Part shown: piece by piece, positions 1 through 6,827 of the stretch | How positions within the stretch are numbered: position 1 is the first letter of the stretch | Layout: each line of letters opens with the position of its first letter | From: Gemmatimonadota bacterium | GTDB lineage: Bacteria > Gemmatimonadota > Gemmatimonadetes > Gemmatimonadales > Gemmatimonadaceae | DNA length: 9,287 nucleotides | Reading direction: 5' to 3' | NCBI GenBank assembly: GCA_031127185.1 | Contig: JARIET010000096.1 | Location: 1 to 9,287 of the forward strand | Program-made: the position numbers and the translations under genes | The notes under the pieces: model-generated | Databases searched by the model: none | The model's input: the letters and a program-made list of their open reading frames with translations, nothing else | What the model was told of the DNA's origin: nothing

Positions 1-134
1 ATCCCCAATTCAGTAAACGTCGGTTGGCGGCCGAGCATCGCAACGAGCTTGTCGAACTCTTCGGGCGTGAGTCCGTGTTCCGCCACGAGGGCGGGTGAAA
101 TGACCGGATCGTCGTGGCGTGGCGTCGCGGTCAC
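1..134 (-). CDS. purL: PurL, phosphoribosylformylglycinamidine synthase large subunit (N-terminal part only)
   Basis: This is the first 44 codons of a gene that continues past the left edge. PurL is the ATP-dependent synthase subunit that converts FGAR to FGAM using ammonia delivered by PurQ, with PurS bridging the two. The visible peptide contains [12 protein letters not shown], then [11 protein letters not shown], matching the conserved start of small-type (Bacillus-like) PurL, where the motif leads into the SVMWSEHCSYK segment that lies outside the window. The start chosen is GTG at 134-132. It overlaps the stop of the upstream zinc-ribbon gene in a GTGA arrangement, which implies translational coupling. 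The purS-purQ-purL gene set upstream supports the call. Only about 45 residues are visible, so completeness of the active site cannot be judged. Confidence 0.88.
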   Translation of the reverse strand, partial: MTATPRHDDPVISPALVAEHGLTPEEFDKLVAMLGRQPTFTELG

Positions 135-442
135 TTCTTGCCCGGAAGCGCGCTGAGGAGGTCGTTGAACAGCGCGCCGAACCGGTTTTCACGGACCTTC
201 TTGAGCATTTCGAGCTCGCCGGCATCGAGCCAGAGGCCGCCGCATTCGCTGCAAACGTCCACGGCCACGTGCTCACGCACGACTTCCTTCAAGTCGGCGC
301 CGCACTTTGGGCACTTCATGAAATGGGTTCGGCGCTCAGCCTTGGCCCGGTCTTCGTCGAGCTTGGCCCGCAATTCCTTCACAAGCTCGGCGTCCTGGCG
401 CAGGAAATATTCTTCTTCGTTGGAACTCGGCTTCTCAGTCAT
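131..442 (-). CDS. Small zinc-ribbon protein, zf-TFIIB type, between purQ and purL
   Basis: A 103-residue protein of unknown role. Residues 1-40 are highly charged and look helical or coiled-coil (Glu, Lys and Arg rich). Residues 44-67 form a four-cysteine zinc ribbon: Cys44-x2-Cys47 and Cys64-x2-Cys67, followed by the [11 protein letters not shown] signature at about 68-78 typical of the zf-TFIIB family (PF13453). The C-terminal part (about 79-103) is basic with an amphipathic [12 protein letters not shown] stretch. It starts at ATG 442-440, 42 nt after the purQ stop; no clear Shine-Dalgarno is visible in that gap. Its TGA overlaps the GTG start of purL. Family members are widespread small proteins of mostly unknown function. 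The position suggests co-expression with FGAM synthase, but any functional link is inference. Confidence 0.85.
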   Translation of the reverse strand: MTEKPSSNEEEYFLRQDAELVKELRAKLDEDRAKAERRTHFMKCPKCGADLKEVVREHVAVDVCSECGGLWLDAGELEMLKKVRENRFGALFNDLLSALPGKK

Positions 443-484
443 GGCAGTGTGTGAGGCGAAAGGTGTTGGTGCGTCGTGGAGCGA

Positions 485-1174
485 TCAGGCGTTGACAGTG
501 GCAAGGAGCGATTCGAACAGCACGCGGCCGTCGGACGACCGGAGGAGCGGCTCCATGGCGCGCTCCGGGTGCGGCATCAGGCCAACTACGTTACGGCCAG
601 CATTGCAGACGCCGGCGACGTTGCGCATCGAGCCATTCGGATTGGCCGAGGCGGTGGCCTCACCGGCAGCATCCACGTAGCGGAAGATGACCTGCCCGGC
701 GTCTTCCATCCGGTCGAGGTCATCCTCGCTCGCAGTGAAACGGCCCTCACCGTGGGCGATCGGCATCGTCAGGCATGCGCCCTTGGGGGCCGCCGACGTC
801 ATTGGTGTATCCGTGCGCTCTACCCGGATGGTCACAGGCATCGAGCGGTAGCCGCCGTTGTTGCGCAGGAGTGCGCCTGGAAGGAGGTGCGCCTCGCAGG
901 CCACCTGAAAACCGTTGCAGATCCCGATCACGATGCCGCCCCGCTCTGCGTGGGCCGCGACTTCGCGCATGATGGGACTGAACCGGGCAATCGCGCCCGC
1001 CCGCAGGTAGTCGCCGTAGGCGAAGCCACCGGGGAGAATGATCACGTCGGATCCCTGCAGGTCGTGATCCTTGTGCCAGAGCATCACGGCCTGTTCGCGC
1101 AACTGCTCGACGATGGCGAGCCAGGCGTCTTCATCGCAGTTGCTGCCGGGAAAGCGGACAATGCCAACCTTCAT
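485..1174 (-). CDS. purQ: PurQ, FGAM synthase glutamine amidotransferase subunit
   Basis: A 229-residue class I glutamine amidotransferase that hydrolyses glutamine and channels ammonia to PurL in the fourth step of de novo purine synthesis, in the cytoplasm. It opens with [16 protein letters not shown], the usual PurQ start. It has the oxyanion region [15 protein letters not shown] (about 47-61), the nucleophile Cys86 in GICNGFQ, and the catalytic pair His202/Glu204 in MPHPER. Length matches stand-alone PurQ (about 220-230), so the triad is intact and the protein is full length. The ATG at 1174 is 7 nt after the purS stop; that gap is spanned by a 4-codon reading frame that overlaps this start as ATGA. 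The gene is followed by the zinc-ribbon gene and then purL. Confidence 0.97.
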   Translation of the reverse strand: MKVGIVRFPGSNCDEDAWLAIVEQLREQAVMLWHKDHDLQGSDVIILPGGFAYGDYLRAGAIARFSPIMREVAAHAERGGIVIGICNGFQVACEAHLLPGALLRNNGGYRSMPVTIRVERTDTPMTSAAPKGACLTMPIAHGEGRFTASEDDLDRMEDAGQVIFRYVDAAGEATASANPNGSMRNVAGVCNAGRNVVGLMPHPERAMEPLLRSSDGRVLFESLLATVNA

Positions 1175-1185
1175 GGTTGACTCAT
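1171..1185 (-). other. Four-codon bridging reading frame between purS and purQ
   Basis: The purS stop TGA (1184-1182) overlaps an ATG at 1185-1183 as ATGA. This opens MSQP followed by TGA at 1173-1171, which again overlaps the purQ start ATG (1174-1172) as ATGA. The 7-nt gap is thus converted into two 4-nt overlaps. At four codons it can easily arise by chance; it is listed because the same arrangement occurs before purB. Confidence 0.25.
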
Positions 1186-1436
1186 GCGGCCTCCACGCCA
1201 GCGATGACGAAATCTTCCGTCACAGGGTTGGCGAGCAGGCGGTCGCACATCGATTTCACGGCGGCCTTAGCCGCGTCGGCGGAGTCAGCGGAGGTGTCGA
1301 TCACCAAGTGTCGGCCGACGTGCACGTCGGTAACCCCCGCGAATCCAAGCGTGCGGAGTGCGTCGCCAACGGCCTTTCCCTGGGGATCGAGGATGCCGCG
1401 GCGGGGGAGTACATGTACGGCAACACGAAACGTCAT
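1182..1436 (-). CDS. purS: PurS, FGAM synthase small subunit
   Basis: An 84-residue protein of the PurS family, the small dimeric subunit that holds PurQ and small-type PurL together in the FGAM synthase complex. It shows the family pattern: a beta strand MTFRVAVHVLPRRGILDPQG, then GDALRTLGFAGVTDVHVGRH, and a C-terminal helix with CDRLLANPVTEDF. The LLANP(V/T) motif near residue 67 is typical. The length is normal. Its ATG overlaps the pssA stop by 4 nt (ATGA at 1433-1436), so its translation is probably coupled to a phospholipid gene rather than preceded by its own strong ribosome site. The presence of PurS implies that the downstream PurL is the small type. Confidence 0.95.
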   Translation of the reverse strand: MTFRVAVHVLPRRGILDPQGKAVGDALRTLGFAGVTDVHVGRHLVIDTSADSADAAKAAVKSMCDRLLANPVTEDFVIAGVEAA

Positions 1437-2386
1437 GTCGTGGATTCCGGTGGTGGAGTGGTGGAGCTGTTTGGCGGCCCGCCGCCGCGGTTGCGGCGCC
1501 GCCTGCGGCGCCGGCGCCGGGTGTGGGCCATCTCGGCCGCCGGGGCATCGTCGAGATCATCGCCATCGCCATCGCCCTCGATGTCGTCGATCGCGGTTGT
1601 CTCGTTCGTGAAGGCTTCCGCATCAACCGAGGCGTCGGCGTAGTGCATAGGGGACGGACGATCGAGGAGTCCGCGCACGGTCGCTGCTACGAGCCCATAG
1701 ACCACGTACAACATGCCGACGGGGAAGAAGAACTCGCGGGGCAGGAAGATCAGGCCGAGTGCGAGCGCGACAAACAGGATGAGCCCGAGCACCCCTCGGA
1801 GCGTGCGAAGGCTGAACGTGGGCCAGGCGGGGTACGGAACTTCACTGATCATCAGCAAGGCCAATGCGGCCATCAGGTAGCGCAGCAGGATGTGCCACGG
1901 CAAGTCGCCGATCAGCGTCTGGTTGTAGAGCGGCGTCTGGCTGAACCAGTAGTACGATGCCAGCACGCCGCCAGCTGCCGGGCTGGGGAGGCCGTGGAAA
2001 TAGGTCTTTGGGCGCCCGGCCTGCTCCACGTTGAAGCGCGCGAGCCGGATCACCGCGCAGGCCGTAAAGCCGAACACAAAGAGCCAGTCCCATCCTTCCT
2101 TGTGCAGGACGGCGAAGTACATGATCATGGCCGGCGCCAGGCCGAAAGAGATCGCGTCCACCAGGGCGTCGAGCTCTTCGCCGAATCGCGAGCCCGAGCC
2201 GGTCGCCCGCGCGACCCGGCCGTCGAGCGCGTCGCAGAGCGCGCCGATCATCACGTAGAGCACCGCGCGACCAAAGTCACCGCGGGCCGCGGCCACCAGC
2301 GCGAAAATCCCGAAGAAGAGATTCAGGAGCGTGACGCCGCTGGGCAGCATCACGATTGACGGGCGCGGCAGCCGTGGGGTGCGCAT
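1433..2386 (-). CDS. pssA: PssA, CDP-diacylglycerol--serine O-phosphatidyltransferase with unusual charged C-terminal tail
   Basis: A 317-residue integral membrane enzyme making phosphatidylserine and CMP from CDP-diacylglycerol and L-serine. The CDP-alcohol phosphotransferase motif D-x2-DG-x2-AR-x8-G-x3-D-x3-D is complete: Asp52, Asp55-Gly56, Ala59-Arg60, Gly69, Asp73, Asp77. Several hydrophobic segments are visible (about 15-34, 78-94, 100-113, 166-181, 198-215, 219-238). The LPSPAAGG stretch at about 133-140 is typical of type II PssA. The enzyme core ends near residue 245. Beyond it is a low-complexity tail: acidic residues 265-280 (DDIEGDGDGDD), then nine consecutive arginines at 290-298, then Gly/Pro/Ser/Thr to the end. 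The start ATG overlaps the psd stop by one base (TGATG) and its own stop overlaps purS. It acts immediately before Psd in phosphatidylethanolamine synthesis. Confidence 0.94.
   Translation of the reverse strand: MRTPRLPRPSIVMLPSGVTLLNLFFGIFALVAAARGDFGRAVLYVMIGALCDALDGRVARATGSGSRFGEELDALVDAISFGLAPAMIMYFAVLHKEGWDWLFVFGFTACAVIRLARFNVEQAGRPKTYFHGLPSPAAGGVLASYYWFSQTPLYNQTLIGDLPWHILLRYLMAALALLMISEVPYPAWPTFSLRTLRGVLGLILFVALALGLIFLPREFFFPVGMLYVVYGLVAATVRGLLDRPSPMHYADASVDAEAFTNETTAIDDIEGDGDGDDLDDAPAAEMAHTRRRRRRRRRNRGGGPPNSSTTPPPESTT
1494..1513 (-). other. GC-only perfect inverted repeat in the pssA arginine-tail codons
   Basis: A 9-bp perfect inverted repeat (CGGCGCCGC, two bases, GCGGCGCCG) sits within the codons for the nine-arginine run of pssA, about 58 nt upstream of the purS start. 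As RNA it could form a very stable hairpin. No T-run follows on the minus strand, so it does not look like an intrinsic terminator. Possible roles are mRNA stability or translational pausing; it may simply follow from arginine codons in a GC-rich genome. Confidence 0.4.
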
Positions 2387-3030
2387 CAGGCGTCGGCCAG
2401 CACGGTGAGCCCGGCTTGCGCTTGTTCACCGACCTTGACCCGAATCTTGGCCGTGGTCGGCAGAAACACGTCCACGCGAGAGCCGAAGCGAATGATCCCG
2501 AAACGCAGGCCCTGCCGGGCGGCGTCACCGGTCCGTGAGTAGGTCACAATGCGCCGGGCAATCAACCCGGCAATCTGGCGCACCAACACGCGTCCCTTCG
2601 GCGTCTCGATGCCGACCGACATCTGTTCGTTCTCGAGGCTCGCCTTTTCGATGGCTGCGTTGAGAAACTTGCCCGGGTTGTACTGCACATACGCGACGTT
2701 GCCCGTCACCGGATACCGGTTCACGTGCACGCTGAAGATGTTCATGAAGACCGAGATGCGGATCGCCGGTCCGCGAATGAACGCCGGCTCGTGCACCTCG
2801 ACGACGGACACGATTTTACCGTCCGCCGGTGAGATCACGAGGTCGGGTCCGCGGGCGCCCTCGCGCTCCGGATCGCGGAAGAAGTAATGCACCCAGATGG
2901 TCACGACCGTCAGCAGGGCCCAGACCATCCATAGCCACGGGAGCGCGGATGTGAATGCGATGACGAACACTACGAGCGTCACCAGGATCGCGGCGTAGAT
3001 GAACGGGAGCCCTTCTTTCGCGAACTTCAT
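2386..3030 (-). CDS. psd: Psd, phosphatidylserine decarboxylase proenzyme (short type)
   Basis: A 214-residue membrane-associated decarboxylase turning phosphatidylserine into phosphatidylethanolamine. It belongs to the short, single-domain class (about 200-220 residues). Two hydrophobic stretches at about 8-28 and 31-48 probably anchor it in the inner membrane. Conserved landmarks are HYFFRDPER (48-56), SPADGKI (67-73), the MNIFSVHVNR segment containing His102 (96-105), and RFGSRVD (181-187). In this family the proenzyme self-cleaves between Gly183 and Ser184; Ser184 becomes the pyruvoyl cofactor of the small alpha subunit. The site is intact. The ATG overlaps the purC stop as TGATG and its stop overlaps the pssA start the same way, so the two lipid enzymes and PurC are probably translated together. 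Confidence 0.95.
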   Translation of the reverse strand: MKFAKEGLPFIYAAILVTLVVFVIAFTSALPWLWMVWALLTVVTIWVHYFFRDPEREGARGPDLVISPADGKIVSVVEVHEPAFIRGPAIRISVFMNIFSVHVNRYPVTGNVAYVQYNPGKFLNAAIEKASLENEQMSVGIETPKGRVLVRQIAGLIARRIVTYSRTGDAARQGLRFGIIRFGSRVDVFLPTTAKIRVKVGEQAQAGLTVLADA

Positions 3031-3953
3031 CAGGCTCCGACCACCGGGAGCGTGGTACCCGTCAGCAGCTTGTAGGCCTCTCGGTACCGAAGGCTGGTCG
3101 CTTCAATCACGTGTTCCGGCAGGGTCGGCGGCGGCGCGTTGCCGTCCCAACGGCCCGCCTTCTTCTCACCGTCGAGATAGTCGCGCAGCGGCTGCTTGTC
3201 GAAACTGGGTTGCGTCCCGCCAGGTTCGTATCGATCAGCAGGCCAAAAACGCGAACTGTCCGGGGTGAGGACTTCGTCGATCAGGATGATCTTTCCGTTC
3301 GCGGTACCGAATTCGAACTTCGTGTCGGCGATGATGATGCCGCGCTTGGCCGCGAGGTCGCGTCCACGGCTGTAGACGAGGCGCGACAGCCGCTCGAGTT
3401 CGCCGGCCACGTGATCCCCAAGCAACGTCCTGACTTGCGCGACGGTGATGTTCTCGTCGTGGCCGACGTCAGCCTTGGTCGATGGACTGAAAATCGGGGG
3501 GTCGAAGCGGTCGCTCTCGACGAGCCCCTTGGCCAGCGGTTCGCCGGCAAGCGTCCCGCTGGCCTTATACTCCTTCCAGGCGGAGCCAGAGAGATACCCG
3601 CGAATGACGCACTCGACGGGAATGACCTCGGCGCGACGGCAAAGCATCGCCCGGCCATTGAGTTGGGCGCGAAATGGGGCAAGCGACGGGATATCCGCAA
3701 TGATCTCGTCCACGTTCGACGAGAGCATATGGTGGGCGACCTCGCCTTCGAAGTGCTTCAACCACCAGGCGGTGATCTGCGTGAGCACGGCGCCCTTGAA
3801 AGGCACCAGCTCGTTCATCACGACGTCAAACGCGCTGACGCGGTCGCTCGCCACGAGCAGGAGCCGGTCGGCATCCACGGCGAACACTTCGCGCACCTTG
3901 CCGCGGCGGATTCGTTCCAGTGGCAGGTCCGTGCGTCCAACGACTGCGGTCAT
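3030..3953 (-). CDS. purC: PurC, SAICAR synthetase, long (yeast-like) form
   Basis: A 307-residue enzyme that joins CAIR and aspartate with ATP to make SAICAR. Motifs run GKVREVF (18-24, nucleotide-binding loop), [11 protein letters not shown] (36-46), [19 protein letters not shown] (111-129), [15 protein letters not shown] (155-169), [10 protein letters not shown] (207-216) and [14 protein letters not shown] (224-237). The [12 protein letters not shown] and DSSRFW versions, and the length near 300, match the long form known from yeast Ade1 rather than the roughly 237-residue E. coli PurC. Its ATG overlaps the purB stop as ATGA (3950-3953) and its own TGA overlaps the psd start as TGATG. The enzyme precedes PurB in the pathway, and the genes are adjacent. 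Confidence 0.97.
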   Translation of the reverse strand: MTAVVGRTDLPLERIRRGKVREVFAVDADRLLLVASDRVSAFDVVMNELVPFKGAVLTQITAWWLKHFEGEVAHHMLSSNVDEIIADIPSLAPFRAQLNGRAMLCRRAEVIPVECVIRGYLSGSAWKEYKASGTLAGEPLAKGLVESDRFDPPIFSPSTKADVGHDENITVAQVRTLLGDHVAGELERLSRLVYSRGRDLAAKRGIIIADTKFEFGTANGKIILIDEVLTPDSSRFWPADRYEPGGTQPSFDKQPLRDYLDGEKKAGRWDGNAPPPTLPEHVIEATSLRYREAYKLLTGTTLPVVGA

Positions 3954-5389
3954 ACGCGAACGTCCTCACGCGTTGTGGTGGTCGTACTCGATGCGGCGTG
4001 GGCGAGGATGGGGTCCGCCACTTCCGCCAGAAACTCGTCGACCTGCTGCGGCGCCCGCCCGACGAATCGGCCTGGCTCCACCGCCGCGATGAGGTCGTCC
4101 ATGGGCACGCCGAACTCGGGGTCCGCCGCAAGCCGGGCAAACAAATCGTTGGGCACGCCGTGATCCTTCATCGCGCGCGCGGCCTCCACGCTGTGGCGGC
4201 GGATGACCTCGTGGGCCTGCTGTCTGTTGCCGCCGCGCTCCACCGCACGGACGATCAACGCCTCCGTGGCCATGAAGGGCAGTTCGTCATTGATCCGCGC
4301 GCGGATGCGCGCGGGATGCACCTCGAGGCCTGCCGCGATGTTTTCCCACAGGATCAGGATGGCATCGGCGGCGAGAAACGCTTCAGGGATCGAAATCCGG
4401 CGGTTGGCGCTGTCGTCCAACGTGCGCTCAAAGTACTGCACGCTGTGGGTCTGATTTGCGTTGGGCTCGAGAGAGAGCACAAAACGGGCAAGTGAGTTGA
4501 TCCGTTCGCTCCGCATGGGATTGCGCTTGTACGCCATCGCGCTCGACCCGATCTGTTCCTTTTCGAACGGCTCCTCGATCTCGCCAAACGCCTGCAGCAT
4601 GCGAATGTCGCTGGCGAACTTGGCCGCACTCGCGGCGAGGCCGCTGACCACGGAAAGTACCTGCGCGTCGATCTTGCGCGTGTACGTCTGTCCCGAGACC
4701 GGGATCGATGCCTCAAATCCCATCGCGCGCACCACCAGCCGGTCAAGTTCGCGCACCTTTGCGTGGTCGCCCTTGAACATCTCAAGGAACGAGGCCTGGG
4801 TGCCCGTCGTGCCCTTCACACCCCGCAGCGGCAAGCGTGATAGGCGTGCGTCGAGCTCCGCGATGTCGAGGACGAGGTCCTGCATCCACAGGGCGGCGCG
4901 CTTCCCTACGGTCACGAGTTGCGCGGACTGCAGGTGCGTATAGCCAAGTGCCGGCTCGTCGCGCCACGTACGCGCAAAGGTCGCGAGCGACTTCAGGACG
5001 GACACGGCGCGGGCACGCAGAAGCTCGAGACCGAGGCGCATCTGGATCAAGTCGGCATTGTCGGTCACATAGGCGCTCGTCGCGCCAAGGTGGATCACGC
5101 CTTTCGCCGCCGGTGCGGCATCGCCGAACGCATGGACGTGCGCCATCACATCGTGCCGGAACCGCTTCTCGTATGCCGCCACGGACGCGAAGTCGATGTC
5201 GGCAACGTGTGCCTCCATCTGCGCGATTGCCTCGTCGGTGATCTCGATGCCAAGTGATTGTTCCGCCCTGGCGAGGGCCAGCCACAGCTGGCGCCAGAGC
5301 CCGTGCCGCGTCTGCGCCGACCAGAGCTCCAGCATGGCGGCGGACGCGTAACGCTCGGAGAGGGGCGATGAGTACCTGGAGTGAGTCAC
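3950..5389 (-). CDS. purB: PurB, adenylosuccinate lyase, human-like subclass
   Basis: A 479-residue fumarase/aspartase-superfamily lyase that releases fumarate from SAICAR (giving AICAR) and from adenylosuccinate (giving AMP). Visible residues include the [12 protein letters not shown] segment (78-89, with His84/His86), the [14 protein letters not shown] substrate loop (100-113), GYTHLQSAQ with general-acid candidate His152, and the flexible signature loop [16 protein letters not shown] (281-296) that carries catalytic Ser282/283. [11 protein letters not shown] at the N-terminus and [14 protein letters not shown] (318-331) resemble the human/eukaryotic ADSL subclass. The superfamily signature proline is alanine here (AMAYK). 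The start is GTG at 5389, placed by homology just before YSSPL. It lies 19 nt after the degP-like stop, bridged by a 7-codon frame. The C-terminal tail is a low-complexity SSTTTTT stretch. Confidence 0.97.
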   Translation of the reverse strand: MTHSRYSSPLSERYASAAMLELWSAQTRHGLWRQLWLALARAEQSLGIEITDEAIAQMEAHVADIDFASVAAYEKRFRHDVMAHVHAFGDAAPAAKGVIHLGATSAYVTDNADLIQMRLGLELLRARAVSVLKSLATFARTWRDEPALGYTHLQSAQLVTVGKRAALWMQDLVLDIAELDARLSRLPLRGVKGTTGTQASFLEMFKGDHAKVRELDRLVVRAMGFEASIPVSGQTYTRKIDAQVLSVVSGLAASAAKFASDIRMLQAFGEIEEPFEKEQIGSSAMAYKRNPMRSERINSLARFVLSLEPNANQTHSVQYFERTLDDSANRRISIPEAFLAADAILILWENIAAGLEVHPARIRARINDELPFMATEALIVRAVERGGNRQQAHEVIRRHSVEAARAMKDHGVPNDLFARLAADPEFGVPMDDLIAAVEPGRFVGRAPQQVDEFLAEVADPILAHAASSTTTTTREDVRV

Positions 5390-5409
5390 GTCTGCGCGGT
5401 GGAGGTCAT
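5386..5409 (-). other. Seven-codon bridging reading frame between degP-like gene and purB
   Basis: On the minus strand the degP-like stop TAA (5411-5409) shares its last A with an ATG (TAATG). That ATG opens a frame MTSTAQT ending in TGA at 5388-5386, which overlaps the purB start GTG as GTGA. It therefore joins the two genes at both ends and exactly spans the only 19-nt gap. Whether it is translated is unknown; it may be chance or a stepping stone for re-initiating ribosomes. Confidence 0.3.
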
Positions 5410-6827
5410 TACTGGATGGCGAAATCGGTGCTGAATACTTGTCCGCGACGCTCGAGGAACATCCGGATCCGACCGCGTCCGGAGTACGCCTCCAGTACTT
5501 GCTTTGCCTGGCGCGCGTCCCGGATTGGCGTGTTCATCACCTGCACGATCACGTCACCGCTTTGGATGCCGAGGTCTTCACTCACCCGCGGCGTCACCGT
5601 GACAATCAATGCTCCGGTGGCGTTTCGAATGTTGCGTTCGGTCCGAATCGCCGGGGTGAGATCGACCAGTTCAAGGTCCCGGAGCACACCGATGCGCTGG
5701 GCGCTGACTTCGGGCCGGTCGGCGACCGTCACCCGGATCTGCAGTTCGCGTCCACCGCGACGAATCGTGAGGGGAACTTCCTCTCCGACTCGCAGTTCGA
5801 GCAGTTCAGCCTCCCAGTCGTACGAGCTTCGGAGGGTGCGTTCCCGCGATTTGACGAGAATGTCACCGCGGCGAACGCCGGCCGCAGCGGCCGGCGAGTC
5901 GGGCGTGACAACACCGACGACCGCCCCACGACTCACATTGGTGCGGATAGTCTGGTCCGTGCCAGGCTCGCCGATCCTGACGCCGATCCAGGGCTGACGG
6001 GCCTTGCCGTGTGCGATCAGGTCGTCGGCCACGCGACGGGCGCGATCAATCGGGATCGCGAACCCCAGTCCGACTGATGAGCCAGTGGGCGAGTAGATGG
6101 AGCTGTTGACGCCAATGACTTCGCCGAGGGCATTCACCAATGGCCCACCCGAGTTGCCCGGGTTGATCGATGCGTCGGTCTGGATCATGTCGACGTACAC
6201 GCCGCCCCCCTCACTGCGCGCCGTGAGGTTTCGTCCCACGGCGCTGATCACGCCGGCTGTCACACTTGGCTCCGGATTGTCGAGCACGAATCCGTAGGGA
6301 TTCCCGATCGCGATGGCCCACTCGCCGAGCAGCAGGTTTCGTGAGGTACCGAGGGGCGCGACCGGAAGGTTGCGGGCCGGAATCTGTAAGACGGCCAGGT
6401 CGTTGAGCTCGTCGCTTCCCAGGAGCTTGGCCTTGTACGTCTGCCCGTCGCGCATGGCGACATTGATCGACGTGGCACCGGCGATCACGTGTGCATTGGT
6501 GAGAATCACCCCGTCGGCGCGGATCACGAACCCCGATCCGATCCCCGACGATGTTTGCTCACGCGTCTGGCGTCCGAAGAACAGGTCGTACGTGGCGACC
6601 TGTTGCACCGCCTCCGTCTGTACGGTCACCACCGACGGAAACACCCGCGCCGACGCCTCGGTGATGGCCGTGCGTCGCTGCGCGGCGATGGCCTGCGGCC
6701 GGGGATCCACCCGCTGCGGCGCCTGCGCGCCACTGGCATCCGGCGTGGCGGTGCCGCATCCGAGTGCGGCTAGGACCGCTACTAGCGCGTAGCGGACGGG
6801 CAACCGGGCGCCGCCAACGAATACCAT
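5409..6827 (-). CDS. DegP/HtrA-family periplasmic serine protease with two PDZ domains
   Basis: A 472-residue envelope protein-quality-control protease of the S1C family. The N-terminus has a basic start, a hydrophobic stretch (about 11-23) and Cys24 in the context AALGC, which could be a lipobox although Leu at -2 and Ala at -3 are not ideal; otherwise an ordinary signal peptide is possible. The trypsin-like domain (about 55-270) has the triad His113 (LTNAHVI), Asp143 (ELNDLAVL) and Ser226 (NPGNSGGPL). PDZ1 is about 280-370 (WIGVRIG, then SPAAAAGVRRGD) and PDZ2 about 378-468 (LGIQSGDVIVQV, then GRGRIRMFLERRG). Length and layout match DegP/DegQ/DegS-like proteases with two PDZ domains. The ATG overlaps the stop of the transaldolase-like gene as TGATG. 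It has no obvious biochemical tie to the purine genes that follow; co-transcription may reflect a housekeeping operon. Confidence 0.93.
   Translation of the reverse strand: MVFVGGARLPVRYALVAVLAALGCGTATPDASGAQAPQRVDPRPQAIAAQRRTAITEASARVFPSVVTVQTEAVQQVATYDLFFGRQTREQTSSGIGSGFVIRADGVILTNAHVIAGATSINVAMRDGQTYKAKLLGSDELNDLAVLQIPARNLPVAPLGTSRNLLLGEWAIAIGNPYGFVLDNPEPSVTAGVISAVGRNLTARSEGGGVYVDMIQTDASINPGNSGGPLVNALGEVIGVNSSIYSPTGSSVGLGFAIPIDRARRVADDLIAHGKARQPWIGVRIGEPGTDQTIRTNVSRGAVVGVVTPDSPAAAAGVRRGDILVKSRERTLRSSYDWEAELLELRVGEEVPLTIRRGGRELQIRVTVADRPEVSAQRIGVLRDLELVDLTPAIRTERNIRNATGALIVTVTPRVSEDLGIQSGDVIVQVMNTPIRDARQAKQVLEAYSGRGRIRMFLERRGQVFSTDFAIQ

Noticed and set aside
443..484. Terminator or regulatory RNA in the 42-nt gap after purQ
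   Set aside because: No stem-loop or T-run is visible; the gap is too short and the next genes plainly belong to the same operon.
476..1180. 234-codon plus-strand open frame opposite purQ
   Set aside because: It mirrors almost exactly the extent of purQ, which has an intact catalytic triad; a codon-structure shadow.
1358..2359. 333-codon plus-strand open frame opposite pssA
   Set aside because: It is antisense to a clear CDP-alcohol phosphotransferase; its translation is rich in Arg, His, Glu and Gln with no recognisable fold, as expected for shadow frames in GC-rich DNA.
3111..4163. 350-codon plus-strand open frame opposite purC and the end of purB
   Set aside because: The opposite strand encodes unmistakable PurC and PurB with intact motifs; the plus-strand product shows no family features.
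5877..5895. Perfect 9-bp inverted repeat GCCGGCCGC-A-GCGGCCGGC as a terminator
   Set aside because: It lies inside the PDZ1 codons for SPAAAAG of the protease gene, has no T-run on either strand, and is explained by alanine codons in GC-rich DNA.
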